Assembly (NCBI RefSeq): GCF_003121625.1
Contig: NZ_QDDJ01000012.1
Location: 105,084-169,083 of the forward strand
Length of the DNA stretch: 64,000 nucleotides
Origin: Ornithinimicrobium cavernae
GTDB lineage: Bacteria; Actinomycetota; Actinomycetes; Actinomycetales; Dermatophilaceae
Direction: 5' to 3'
Shown here: in pieces, positions 24,850-32,204 of the stretch
Position numbering within the stretch: the stretch's first letter is position 1
Layout: each line of letters begins with the position of its first letter
The notes under the pieces: generated by a model
Told to the model about the DNA's origin: nothing
Databases searched by the model: none
The model's input: the letters and a program-made list of their open reading frames with translations, nothing else
Position numbers and translations under genes: made by a program

Positions 24850-25442
24850 TGCTCCACCTTCCGCAGGGTCTGCTCGGACTCCTCGTATGCCGTGCCGCTC
24901 ACCGGGCAGGTCCACCGTCCGTCCCCATCGTCGCGCAACGGGTGTCCGGCCTCGCCGACCCACCCGATCCGCCGCGCGGGGACGCCGGCGACCAGGGCGT
25001 GGTCCGGCACGTCCCTGGTGACCACGGCGCCGGCGGCGACCGTGGCCCAGGCGCCGATCGTCACCGGCGCCACGCAGACCGCCCGGGCCCCGACCGAGGC
25101 CCCGCGGCCGATGGTGACGCCGACCGGCTCCCAGTCGTCCGCGCTCTTGAGGCTGCCGTCCGCGTTGATGGCCCGCGGGAAGGTGTCGTTGGTGAGCACC
25201 ACGGCGGGGCCGATGAACACCCCGTCGGCCAGCACGGCGGGCTCGTAGACGAGGGCGTAGTTCTGCACCTTGCAGTGGTCGCCGAGGCGCACCCCGGCGC
25301 CGATGTAGGCACCGCGGCCGATGATGCAGCCCGCTCCGAGGACGGCGCCCTCACGGACCTGGGCCAGGTGCCAGACCGCGGTGCCGTCCCCGACGGTGGC
25401 GTCCTGCGAGACCTCTGCGCTGTCGACGATGCGCGTCGCCAC
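24846..25442 (-). CDS. Left-handed beta-helix N-acetyltransferase (WbpD/WlbB-like)
   Basis: A 198-residue hexapeptide-repeat acyltransferase. Imperfect hexads run through the chain (VGDGTAVWHLAQVREGAVLGAGCIIGRGAYIGAG, later VTIGRGASVGARAVCVAPVTIGAWATVAAGAVVTRDVPDHALVAGVPARRIGW). The last segment is the standard C-terminal cap of WbpD/WlbB-type 3-N-acetyltransferases, and ALVYEPAVLADGVFIGPAVVLTNDTFPRA is also typical of them. It would acetylate the 3-amino group of the UDP-sugar acid using acetyl-CoA. It heads the four-gene operon; AGGAGG lies 5 nt before GTG 25442. The divergent GT2 gene starts only 35 bases away, so their promoters overlap. Confidence 0.87.
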   Translation of the reverse strand: MATRIVDSAEVSQDATVGDGTAVWHLAQVREGAVLGAGCIIGRGAYIGAGVRLGDHCKVQNYALVYEPAVLADGVFIGPAVVLTNDTFPRAINADGSLKSADDWEPVGVTIGRGASVGARAVCVAPVTIGAWATVAAGAVVTRDVPDHALVAGVPARRIGWVGEAGHPLRDDGDGRWTCPVSGTAYEESEQTLRKVEQ

Positions 25443-25477
25443 CGTGTCCTCCTGTGGTGTGGGAGACAATGCCAGGC

Positions 25478-26173
25478 ATGAGCCTAACGCCACCGGACAC
25501 CGGTCCGATCGAGGACGCCTGGCTCGTGATCCCGCTCTACAACGAGGCGACGGTCATCGCTGACGTCATCACCGCGGCACGCGAGACCTTCCCCCACGTC
25601 GTCTGTGTGGACGACGCGTCCACCGACGGGTCGGGGGTGGCAGCCCGGGCGGCCGGCGCGGTCGTGGTGACCCACCCGTTCAACCTCGGGCAGGGCGCGG
25701 CACTGCAGACCGGCATCAGCTACGTCCTGCAGGCGACCGACGCCGCCTACGTCGTGACGTTCGACGCCGACGGGCAGCACCGGGTGGAGGACGCCGCGGC
25801 GATGGTCCGCCGGGCCAAGGACGAGGACGTGGCGATCGTGTTCGGCTCGCGGTTCCTCGACGACCGGACCAAACCCGGTCTGCTGCGGCGGCTCATCCTC
25901 AAGGGCGCTGTCTGGATCACCAACCAGCAGACCGGTCTGCGGCTGTCCGACGCACACAACGGGCTCCGCGTCATCCGGCGGGACGCGGCGCGGGCCATCG
26001 CCCTGGAGCAGAACCGGATGGCCCACGCGACCGAGATCGTCCTGCAGCTGGCCCGGACCAGGCTGCCGTGGGTGGAGCACCCGGTCCTCATCATCTACAC
26101 CGACTACTCCCGCTCCAAGGGACAGTCGCTGATGAACTCCATCAACATCCTGATCGACACGATCGTGAAGTGA
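25478..26173 (+). CDS. Glycosyltransferase family 2 (DPM1-like)
   Basis: A 231-residue soluble GT2 protein resembling dolichyl-phosphate-mannose-synthase-like enzymes. DAWLVIPLYNEATVIADVI is the GT2 start, VCVDDASTDGSG the nucleotide-binding DD, TFDADGQHRVEDAAAM carries the DxD (DAD), and LSDAHNGLRVIRRDAA the acceptor segment. It ends with INILIDTIVK and lacks membrane helices; the DUF2304 protein encoded next may be its membrane partner, a pairing common in actinobacteria. ATG 25478 is preceded 7 nt upstream by GACAAT, a possible -10, and by GGGAGA further up. Confidence 0.83.
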   Translation: MSLTPPDTGPIEDAWLVIPLYNEATVIADVITAARETFPHVVCVDDASTDGSGVAARAAGAVVVTHPFNLGQGAALQTGISYVLQATDAAYVVTFDADGQHRVEDAAAMVRRAKDEDVAIVFGSRFLDDRTKPGLLRRLILKGAVWITNQQTGLRLSDAHNGLRVIRRDAARAIALEQNRMAHATEIVLQLARTRLPWVEHPVLIIYTDYSRSKGQSLMNSINILIDTIVK

Positions 26174-26180
26174 GGCAGCC

Positions 26181-26564
26181 GTGCTGGACCAACCACTGAT
26201 CAAGGTCATCCTGCTGGTGGGCATCGTCGGAGTGACCGTGCTGCTGACCCGCTCGACCGCGGGGGCGCGCCACCAGGCGATCCGACGGCTGCTGTTGGTC
26301 GGCTTCGTCCTGCTGGCGGCCATGGCGATCCTGTTCCCGCCCCTGTTGACCCAGGTGGCCCGGGCTGTCGGTGTCGGCCGCGGCGCGGACCTGCTGCTCT
26401 ACGGGCTGACCATCACCTTCCTGGGCTACGTGGCCGCGAGCTACCGCAGGATGCGCCAGCTCGAGCAGCAGAACACCGTGCTGGCCCGCCAGCTGGCTCT
26501 CAACCACGCGGTGCACGACGCCCGCCACGGGCACGACGGGGGCTCCCCCGACGCCTCCCAGTAG
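26181..26564 (+). CDS. DUF2304 membrane protein
   Basis: A 127-residue protein with three predicted membrane helices (about residues 6-22, 36-55 and 70-86), then a coiled-coil-prone segment (RRMRQLEQQNTVLARQLALNHAV) and a histidine-rich tail. This is the usual DUF2304 layout. The family almost always follows a GT2 gene, as here (8 bases after its stop), and may anchor the transferase or take part in polyprenyl-phosphate sugar transport, but its function is unproven. Start is GTG 26181. Confidence 0.8.
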   Translation: MLDQPLIKVILLVGIVGVTVLLTRSTAGARHQAIRRLLLVGFVLLAAMAILFPPLLTQVARAVGVGRGADLLLYGLTITFLGYVAASYRRMRQLEQQNTVLARQLALNHAVHDARHGHDGGSPDASQ

Positions 26565-26603
26565 GGTCGGGGCTCACCGTGCAACCCGTGATGAGGAGCC
26601 GTG

Positions 26604-27107
26604 ATGACGACTGAGGACGCGATCCAGTCCTTCTGGGAGGACGCCCGCCTGCGGGCCAAGGTCAACCGGGTGCCCGGCTACCTCGGGGTCAACGCACGCG
26701 AGGCGCTGGCTCCCCCGGCCTGGTCCTTCGGGGCCGGCCCGGAGGACGCCGATGCACTCCTGGCGCTGGTCCTGGCCGGCACCAAGACCGCGACCTCGTC
26801 GGCGCAGCGGGACTTCGTCGCCACGGGCGAGCGCGAGCCGGAGGAGGGCGACCTGTCGATCATCACGGACGGCCGGGGCCGGCCCCGAGCACTCATCCAG
26901 ACCACCTCGGTGCGCACCGTGCCGTTCGGTGAGGTCGATGCAGCCCACGCCGCCGCCGAGGGCGAGGGCGACCTCAGCCTGGGGCACTGGCGCGACGTGC
27001 ACCGCCGCTTCTTCGAGCGGTCGGCGCAGCGCGCACCGGTGACCGACGACCTGCCGATCGTCCTCGAGCGCTTCAGCGTGCTCTACGCCGCGGACTCCGC
27101 CGACTGA
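26604..27107 (+). CDS. ASCH-domain protein
   Basis: A 167-residue protein with an ASCH (PUA-like) fold. The recognisable core is LALVLAGTKTATSSAQRDF, the GxKxxT loop of the family, followed by PEEGDLSIITDGRGRPRALIQTTSVRTVPFGEVDAAHAAAEGEGDLSLGHWRDVHRRFF. ASCH proteins bind RNA or modified nucleosides; one E. coli member, YqfB, is an N4-acetylcytidine amidohydrolase. A similar role is possible but not shown. AGGAG lies 5 nt before ATG 26604. A TAGGGT box at 26563-26568 is a likely -10. It stands alone and converges on the next gene. Confidence 0.83.
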   Translation: MTTEDAIQSFWEDARLRAKVNRVPGYLGVNAREALAPPAWSFGAGPEDADALLALVLAGTKTATSSAQRDFVATGEREPEEGDLSIITDGRGRPRALIQTTSVRTVPFGEVDAAHAAAEGEGDLSLGHWRDVHRRFFERSAQRAPVTDDLPIVLERFSVLYAADSAD

Positions 27108-27128
27108 GCCGGCTGTGCCGGATGGTTT

Positions 27129-27156
27129 TCCGGTCCGCGCGGACCCGCGGACCGGA
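27129..27156. terminator. Bidirectional hairpin between convergent genes
   Basis: TCCGGTCCGCG (27129-27139) pairs perfectly with CGCGGACCGGA (27146-27156), 11 bp over a 6-base loop. It lies 21 bases after the ASCH gene stop and 23 bases from the opposing stop at 27180, so it can terminate both. Confidence 0.7.
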
Positions 27157-27179
27157 CGACCACCCGCCCGGTGCGTGGT

Positions 27180-28070
27180 TCAGCCGCTGATCTCGTCAGC
27201 CGACCGGACGGTCCACTGGGCGGGGACGGGCTCGGGGACCGCACCGTCCAGCGGCATGTCGAACTCCTTGATCTCCCTGCTCGGCCGGTCGATCCCGAAC
27301 AGGTGCGGGTCCTTGCCCTGTCCCTTCGAGGGACGGTCCCAGGCGATGCCCTGCCCCTCGATGCCAGGCAGCTCCACCGTGGCCAGCCACTCGAGCTCGG
27401 CACCGGCCATCGGCAGCTGCATCACATAGGCCTCCGGCAGGTCGTGCCCGGTGAGGTACAGGTTGCCGTCCGGTCCCCACGAACCCCCACTGTTGGACAT
27501 CGGGGCGAACCGGTCGAGGATCGGCCGCGGCACGACATACCCCGCCTCCACCTGGAAGCTGTCGTCCATCCGCACGATCTGGGCGTTCGGGTTCTCGCCG
27601 TAGACCCGGCCGTCGTGCACGTTGTCATAGTTCGCGAACCCGGCCCACCAGGACCCGTCGTGGAAGTCCAGCCAGGTCAGTGACCCGCGGTCGATCCCGA
27701 TCGGGTGACTGTCGAGGTGCTCCAGGGTGCGCGCGTCGAAGACCTCGATCGAGCTCTCCATCGGCCATTCCGGGTAGTTGGAGTGCGCGGCGTAGATCGT
27801 GCCGCGCACGACGACCCCGCTGTCGAGGTGCTGGATGGGTCCCTCGGGGTCACCGACGAACTGCAGCACACGCTCCCCCGTGCTCCGGTCGATCTTCGTG
27901 ATGCTGCGGTTGTTGATGGCGTAGGCGTGCGTGTCGTCGACGGCGACGCCCTGGTTGGCGTCCCGGGCGGCGAGCTCGCCTGCCGGCTCGGCGGCGAGCG
28001 TGACCGGCTCGGGCTGCACGTAGGCCGCGGGCACGGCGAGGGTGGGCACGTGGGGCGAGGTGCTGGCCAC
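27180..28070 (-). CDS. Secreted beta-propeller-like protein; 5' end disrupted
   Basis: Unknown protein, probably exported. From GTG 28070 it has 296 residues, rich in repeated WxxxF/Y and D-G turns (VAVDDTHAYAINNRSITKIDRSTGERVLQFVGDPEGPIQHLD; GPDGNLYLTGHDLP) suggesting a beta-propeller. The reading frame continues upstream of 28070 with GTAVAGALVLALGILPSVAS, a signal-peptide core and cleavage site. Further up lies TGA (28143-28145), then a GTG at 28166 that overlaps the previous gene by GTGA. The natural start thus seems to be 28166, with a nonsense codon at position 8. No ATG, GTG or TTG lies between that TGA and 28070. Either the gene is a recent pseudogene or its start is unconventional. 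Confidence 0.55.
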   Translation of the reverse strand: MASTSPHVPTLAVPAAYVQPEPVTLAAEPAGELAARDANQGVAVDDTHAYAINNRSITKIDRSTGERVLQFVGDPEGPIQHLDSGVVVRGTIYAAHSNYPEWPMESSIEVFDARTLEHLDSHPIGIDRGSLTWLDFHDGSWWAGFANYDNVHDGRVYGENPNAQIVRMDDSFQVEAGYVVPRPILDRFAPMSNSGGSWGPDGNLYLTGHDLPEAYVMQLPMAGAELEWLATVELPGIEGQGIAWDRPSKGQGKDPHLFGIDRPSREIKEFDMPLDGAVPEPVPAQWTVRSADEISG

Positions 28071-28162
28071 GGAGGGCAGTATGCCGAGGGCCAGGACGAG
28101 CGCGCCGGCGACGGCGGTGCCCTCGTGCTCGTGCGCGGCGGGTCAGGCGCCGTCGCAGCGGC

Positions 28163-29788
28163 TCACGCGAGCTCGCTGAGCGTCAACAGCACCAGGGCAC
28201 TCGTCCACCCCAGGGGTGCCGGGCCACCCGGCTCACCCGCGGGGCCGACCTTCTCCGGCAGTGATCCCCACGGCGCACGGTGGGCGTCGAGCCAGTCCAG
28301 CCACTCCAGCGCGAGCGTGTCCTGCCCGTCGGCCGCGGCGGTGTAGGCCACCAGCGCGACCTCCGGGGTCCAGGAGACCCCGTCCTGCTTCCACGCGGCG
28401 CCGGGTGCCAGACCACCCGCCGGGCGGGACGCGCTCTCCTGGTAACCGAGCCACGCCTCACGGACCCCGGGCAACGGCTGCGGGTCGAACGGTGGCATGA
28501 GCATCGCCGTGGCCGCGTCCAGCCCACCACCGTGCCGGGTGCGCTGGAAGTCGGGGCCGAAGTGGTCGCCGACGACCTCCCGGAGCTCGCTCGCGGCACG
28601 CCCCACCACGCTCGCGCGCTCCACAGCCCCCTGGGCCCGGTAGTCGGCTGCGGCCGACCGCAGCCCGAGCACCAGGGGGGCGTTGGCCCCGAGGAGCCGC
28701 TCGTAGGTGGCCCGCTCCCAGTAGTCCGGGCTGGGCGCCGCCAGTTGGGCACCTCCACCGGTCACGCGCAGCAGCTGGTCGGTGCACCGGTCCCGCAGGT
28801 CGTGCACCTCGGCCGACACCGGGGTGAGCCGAGCGGTCTCGTGGATCGCCCAGAGGACCCAGCCGCAGCCGTCGACCTGTGCGCCGCGCGGGTCATCGAC
28901 GACGCGGTCACCGTCCACCAGGTAGCGGGCGTCGAAGCCGTAGAGCGGGTCGAGAGAGAGCACCGACACCCTGTCCAGGAGCACCGCCGCGTCGGCGGCG
29001 TGGCCCGTCCGGCCGAGGGCGACGGCGACGAACGCGCCGTCGCGCGGCCAGAAGAAGTCCCACCGGGGAGCCGGGCCCGCGGCGGGCAGACTGCCCTCCT
29101 CGAGATCCTCCGTGAGGAGCCGGAGGTCCCGGAGGGCGGCCCTGGCCATGTCCTCGTGCGTCGTGCCGGCTCCCGGCACCGTGCCGGCGCCGATCCACGC
29201 CGTGACCTCGGCGGGCACTGGCTCGCCGTGCCGGTCCGCGCCGAGCAGGGGACCCTGGGCTCCGGGAACGGGGTCGGCCACCGCCTCGGTCTCCCCCGAG
29301 GGCCAGGCCGACGAGACCACCAGGAGCACCAGGGTCACCGTGGCGACCGGCACCAGCACCCGGACCGGGCGCCGCCGGCCGCGGAGCACCCTCGCACCGC
29401 AGCGGACGACGGCTGCCGCCGCGACCCCGAGGAGGGCGCCGGTCGTCAGCCCGATCCAGGCGTGGGCCAGGTCCCGGGCCGCGGCGGTCTGCCCCAGCCC
29501 GGGCACGGCATACTGCCAGGCCTCCACCGCCACCGGCAGGACGGCCACCGTCGCCAGCCAGGCGGGACGGCGCCAGAGCGCCAGGCCGGTCACGAGCAGC
29601 GGCAGCACGAGCACCAGGCGCGGGTCGGCCCGGTGCCAGGTCCAGGGCCACAAGAGGTGGGTGAGGTCCGTGTTCAGGCTGCGGGGCACCGGAACCGGGC
29701 CACCGGGTGGCGGCAGGACCGTGAGCGCCAGAAAGAGGCCGAGTGCCACCACGGCGACCCAGCCGCCGATCCTGGTCGTGGTGGACAT
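28163..29788 (-). CDS. VanZ-like membrane domain fused to a glucoamylase-like (GH15-type) domain
   Basis: A 541-residue fusion. Residues 1 to about 170 hold five hydrophobic helices with the VanZ-like pattern EAWQYAVPGLGQTAAARDLAHAWIGLTTGALLG. From about 230 the chain resembles the six-hairpin catalytic domain of GH15 enzymes: RWDFFWPRDGAFVAVAL (about 242-258), QVDGCGWVLWAIHET, SPDYWE, and SLPEKVGPAGEPGGPAPLGWTSALVLLTL near the end, where the Glu aligns with a GH15 catalytic glutamate. The enzyme part would face outside and may trim alpha-glucans or cell-surface glycans. It starts at ATG 29788 with a TAGCCT box 8 nt upstream. Its end overlaps the damaged secreted-protein gene by GTGA. Confidence 0.75.
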   Translation of the reverse strand: MSTTTRIGGWVAVVALGLFLALTVLPPPGGPVPVPRSLNTDLTHLLWPWTWHRADPRLVLVLPLLVTGLALWRRPAWLATVAVLPVAVEAWQYAVPGLGQTAAARDLAHAWIGLTTGALLGVAAAAVVRCGARVLRGRRRPVRVLVPVATVTLVLLVVSSAWPSGETEAVADPVPGAQGPLLGADRHGEPVPAEVTAWIGAGTVPGAGTTHEDMARAALRDLRLLTEDLEEGSLPAAGPAPRWDFFWPRDGAFVAVALGRTGHAADAAVLLDRVSVLSLDPLYGFDARYLVDGDRVVDDPRGAQVDGCGWVLWAIHETARLTPVSAEVHDLRDRCTDQLLRVTGGGAQLAAPSPDYWERATYERLLGANAPLVLGLRSAAADYRAQGAVERASVVGRAASELREVVGDHFGPDFQRTRHGGGLDAATAMLMPPFDPQPLPGVREAWLGYQESASRPAGGLAPGAAWKQDGVSWTPEVALVAYTAAADGQDTLALEWLDWLDAHRAPWGSLPEKVGPAGEPGGPAPLGWTSALVLLTLSELA

Positions 29789-29842
29789 CGCTGCACAGGC
29801 TACGTGCGTGCGGCCCCCGCACGGCCCGTCGTTACCAGATCG

Positions 29843-30775
29843 TCACCGGGCCAGGGCCGCGCGCACGTGCGGGACCACCTGCTCGACCCCGCGGGGCAGC
29901 ATGACGATCGTGTAGTGGTTGACGTCCTCGACCACGCTGACCTGCAGGTCGGGGTGCTCGGCGCTCCAGCGATCGCGCGCCTCCCGCGGATAGAGCGGGG
30001 GCTCCTCGTCCAGCAACCCGCGCGGCGCCACGAGCCACGACGCCGGGTGCCGCCGGTGGGCCAGCGCCCTGAGCAGGGAGTCACCGTCCACCAGCTCCCG
30101 GATGTCCTCGTTGAGCGCCTCCACCCGGGTGGCCGGTCGCAGGCCGTCCTCCCCGGCCGGCACCAGGTCGTAGTCCACGTAGGCGGTCGTCAGGTCCACC
30201 CACTCGGTGAACGCGGGGTGGCTGCGCCACATCTCGCGGTAGGCCGCGTGGTCCGGGAAGGTCATCCGGAGCCGCTCGGCGGCCGGGCCGAGGATCGCCA
30301 TGGACAGCGCCTCCGGCGCCAGGCCGGGGGGCGGCAGCAGCGGCATACCACCATCCACCAGCACCAGGGAGCTCACCCGCTCGGGGTGCCGGTCGGCGAG
30401 CACGAGGGAGACGAACCCGCCCATCGAGTGCCCGACGACGACCGCTGTGCGGACCCCCAGCGAGTCCAGCACCGCAGCCACGTCGTCGGCGTGACTGGGC
30501 ATGCCGTAGGGCGGCGGCAGGTCCCGTGACCGGCCCCGACCGCGCAGGTCGGGCGCGATCACCCGCACGTCCGGCAGGGCCCGCGCCAGCAGCGGCCACG
30601 CGACGTGGGAGGCCGTGATGCCGTGGATCGCCAGGACCGTCGGGGCCTCCGGGTCGCCGTTCGCGGGCTCCCAGACGCCGACGTGCATGGTGCCGCCGCG
30701 GACCGGCACCTCGTGGGTGCTGTAGCGGTCGCCGACCACCGTGGCCAGGGAGGGCAGGAGCTCCGTCGTGGTCAC
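29843..30775 (-). CDS. Alpha/beta hydrolase
   Basis: A 310-residue alpha/beta-hydrolase-fold enzyme. The oxyanion region LAIHGITASHVAWPLLAR, the strand VRVIAPDLRGRGRSRDLPPPYGM and the nucleophile elbow VVGHSMGGFVS (catalytic Ser) are clear; VEDVNHYTIVM near the end holds the likely catalytic His. Lipases, esterases and ring-opening C-C hydrolases share this outline, so the substrate is open. It is the last gene of the nine-gene Liv operon, its GTG overlapping the SDR stop by GTGA. It may hydrolyse an ester or a ring-derived product of the imported acid. Confidence 0.83.
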   Translation of the reverse strand: MTTTELLPSLATVVGDRYSTHEVPVRGGTMHVGVWEPANGDPEAPTVLAIHGITASHVAWPLLARALPDVRVIAPDLRGRGRSRDLPPPYGMPSHADDVAAVLDSLGVRTAVVVGHSMGGFVSLVLADRHPERVSSLVLVDGGMPLLPPPGLAPEALSMAILGPAAERLRMTFPDHAAYREMWRSHPAFTEWVDLTTAYVDYDLVPAGEDGLRPATRVEALNEDIRELVDGDSLLRALAHRRHPASWLVAPRGLLDEEPPLYPREARDRWSAEHPDLQVSVVEDVNHYTIVMLPRGVEQVVPHVRAALAR

Positions 30776-31506
30776 TGGGCCGTCCACCCGCCGTCCATCG
30801 CGTAGGAGGCGCCGGTGACCATGCCTGCGGCGTCGCTGGCCAGGAAACCGGCCAGGGCCCCGACGTCCCCGGGTTCGATGAGCGCCTTGATGGCCGAGCG
30901 GGTCAGCATGACCTTCTCGATGACCTCGTCCTCCGGGATCCCGTGGGTGCTCGCCTGGTCGGCGATCTGCTTCTCCACCAACGGGGTCCGCACATAGCCC
31001 GGGTTGATGCAGTTGGATGTCACCCCGTGTGGTGCGCCCTCGAGCGCGGTCACCTTGGACAGCCCCTCCAGGCCGTGCTTGGCCGACACGTAGGCCACCT
31101 TGAACTCCGAGGCCCGCAGGCCGTGCGCGGAGGAGACGTTGATGACCCGACCCCAGCCCCGCGCATACATGTGCGGCAGCGCGGCCCGGACCAGCAGGAA
31201 CGGCGACTCCAGCATGAGCCGGTGGATCAGCCGGAAGTCCTCCGGGTCGAGCTCGTGGATCGGCGCCACCCGCTGGATGCCCGCGTTGTTCACCAGCACG
31301 TCGCAGTCCAGGCGCAGGTCCTCGAGCGCCGCCGTGTCCGACAGGTCGGCGACCCAGGCCTCGCCGCCGACCTCGGCGGCCAGCGCCTCCGCGGCCCCGC
31401 GGTCGCGGTCGGCGACCACGACGTGCAGGCCGTCCGTGGCCAGCCGCCGGGCGATCGCGGCCCCGATGCCGCTGCCCCCTCCGGTCACCAGTGCCTTGCG
31501 CGTCAT
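30772..31506 (-). CDS. 3-hydroxybutyrate-dehydrogenase-like SDR
   Basis: A 244-residue short-chain dehydrogenase. TGGGSGIGAAIARRL is the NAD-binding loop, VLVNNAGIQ the structural NNAG, INVSSAHGLRASEFKVAYVSAKHGLEG holds the Ser and the YxxxK pair, and NPGYVRTPLVEKQIAD is the segment typical of D-3-hydroxybutyrate dehydrogenases. It would oxidise D-3-hydroxybutyrate to acetoacetate or act on a related beta-hydroxy acid. GGAAGGGA precedes ATG 31506, which overlaps the TetR gene by ATGA. Just upstream of that SD lie the two repeats of the 54-bp element. Confidence 0.82.
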   Translation of the reverse strand: MTRKALVTGGGSGIGAAIARRLATDGLHVVVADRDRGAAEALAAEVGGEAWVADLSDTAALEDLRLDCDVLVNNAGIQRVAPIHELDPEDFRLIHRLMLESPFLLVRAALPHMYARGWGRVINVSSAHGLRASEFKVAYVSAKHGLEGLSKVTALEGAPHGVTSNCINPGYVRTPLVEKQIADQASTHGIPEDEVIEKVMLTRSAIKALIEPGDVGALAGFLASDAAGMVTGASYAMDGGWTAQ

Positions 31507-32204
31507 CGCTGGGTCCCTTCCATTCTTGGGGAGGTTTGGACCGCCCCGTGCGCCTTCTTGGGGAGGTTCGGACCGGGATCGCCGAGGTCCGTCGGCGCCA
31601 GTGCCCCACGGATGACGTCCATCAGTCCCTCGTAGATGCCCTCGGGGATCTCGTCGGCGCCCTCCCAGAGGACCCACCGCATCCCGATCAGCTCACCGGC
31701 ACCCATCAGCGCCCACGCGGCGACGACCGGGTCCACGTCCCGGATGTCGCCGCGGGATCGCGCAGCCGCGAGCCCGGCGGCATAGCCGTCGACGATGTTG
31801 TCGTAGTGCCGGCGCATCGACTCCGGCGAGACGAACTCGGCCTGCCGGATGATGCGGTAGAGCGCCGGGTGCTGCGCGGTGAAGGTGAAGAACGCGCGGA
31901 ACCCGGCACGCTCGGCCTCGATCCGGTCCTCGACCCCGGTCGAGGCCTCGCTCATCGCGAGCCGCACCCGGTGGGAGAGGTCGGCCACGACCTCGTCGAA
32001 GATCTCCTTCTTGCCCTCGAAGTGGGTGTAGAAGGTGCCGAGGGCCACCCCGGCCTGCTCGGTGATCTTGACGATCGAGGCCTCGTGGTAGCCGACCGTC
32101 GCGAACACGTGCTCGGCCGCCTCCAGCAGCTTGGCCCGGGTCCGCGCACCCCGTGGGGTGCGGGCGGTCCGGTCGACGTGTGGGGCGAGTTCCCCGGTGC
32201 TCAT
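31503..32204 (-). CDS. TetR-family transcriptional regulator
   Basis: A 233-residue TetR-type regulator. The helix-turn-helix is at about 42-62 (ASIVKITEQAGVALGTFYTHFEGKKEIFDEV), followed by a helical ligand-binding domain with LAMSEASTGVEDRIEAERAGFRAFFTFTAQHPALYRII. It sits inside the operon, between the CoA ligase and SDR genes, with ATGA overlaps on both sides and its own SD (GGAGGT). It is a candidate repressor of the operon promoter, whose palindrome covers the -10, perhaps relieved by a CoA ester. The last ~20 residues are encoded by the repeated 54-bp element and lack family similarity. Confidence 0.87.
   Translation of the reverse strand: MSTGELAPHVDRTARTPRGARTRAKLLEAAEHVFATVGYHEASIVKITEQAGVALGTFYTHFEGKKEIFDEVVADLSHRVRLAMSEASTGVEDRIEAERAGFRAFFTFTAQHPALYRIIRQAEFVSPESMRRHYDNIVDGYAAGLAAARSRGDIRDVDPVVAAWALMGAGELIGMRWVLWEGADEIPEGIYEGLMDVIRGALAPTDLGDPGPNLPKKAHGAVQTSPRMEGTQR
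31521..31574 (+). repeat. 54-bp element, copy 1: two 22-bp motifs 32 bp apart
   Basis: Two 22-base motifs at 31521-31542 and 31553-31574 share TTCTTGGGGAGGTT and GGACC and are separated by 10 bases. The same arrangement, with the same 32-base period, recurs at 55945-55998. Here it is in the 3' end of the TetR coding region, just upstream of the SD of the SDR gene. Confidence 0.8.

Noticed and set aside
28143..28145. TGA at codon 8 of the secreted-protein frame as another selenocysteine
   Set aside because: No SECIS-like hairpin follows at the right distance, and Sec in a signal-peptide n-region makes no biological sense.
31521..31574. A short CRISPR array because of the regular 32-bp period
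   Set aside because: There are only two units per locus, the 10-base gaps are partly similar to each other, and no cas genes are near. Regulatory or dispersed repeat fits better.
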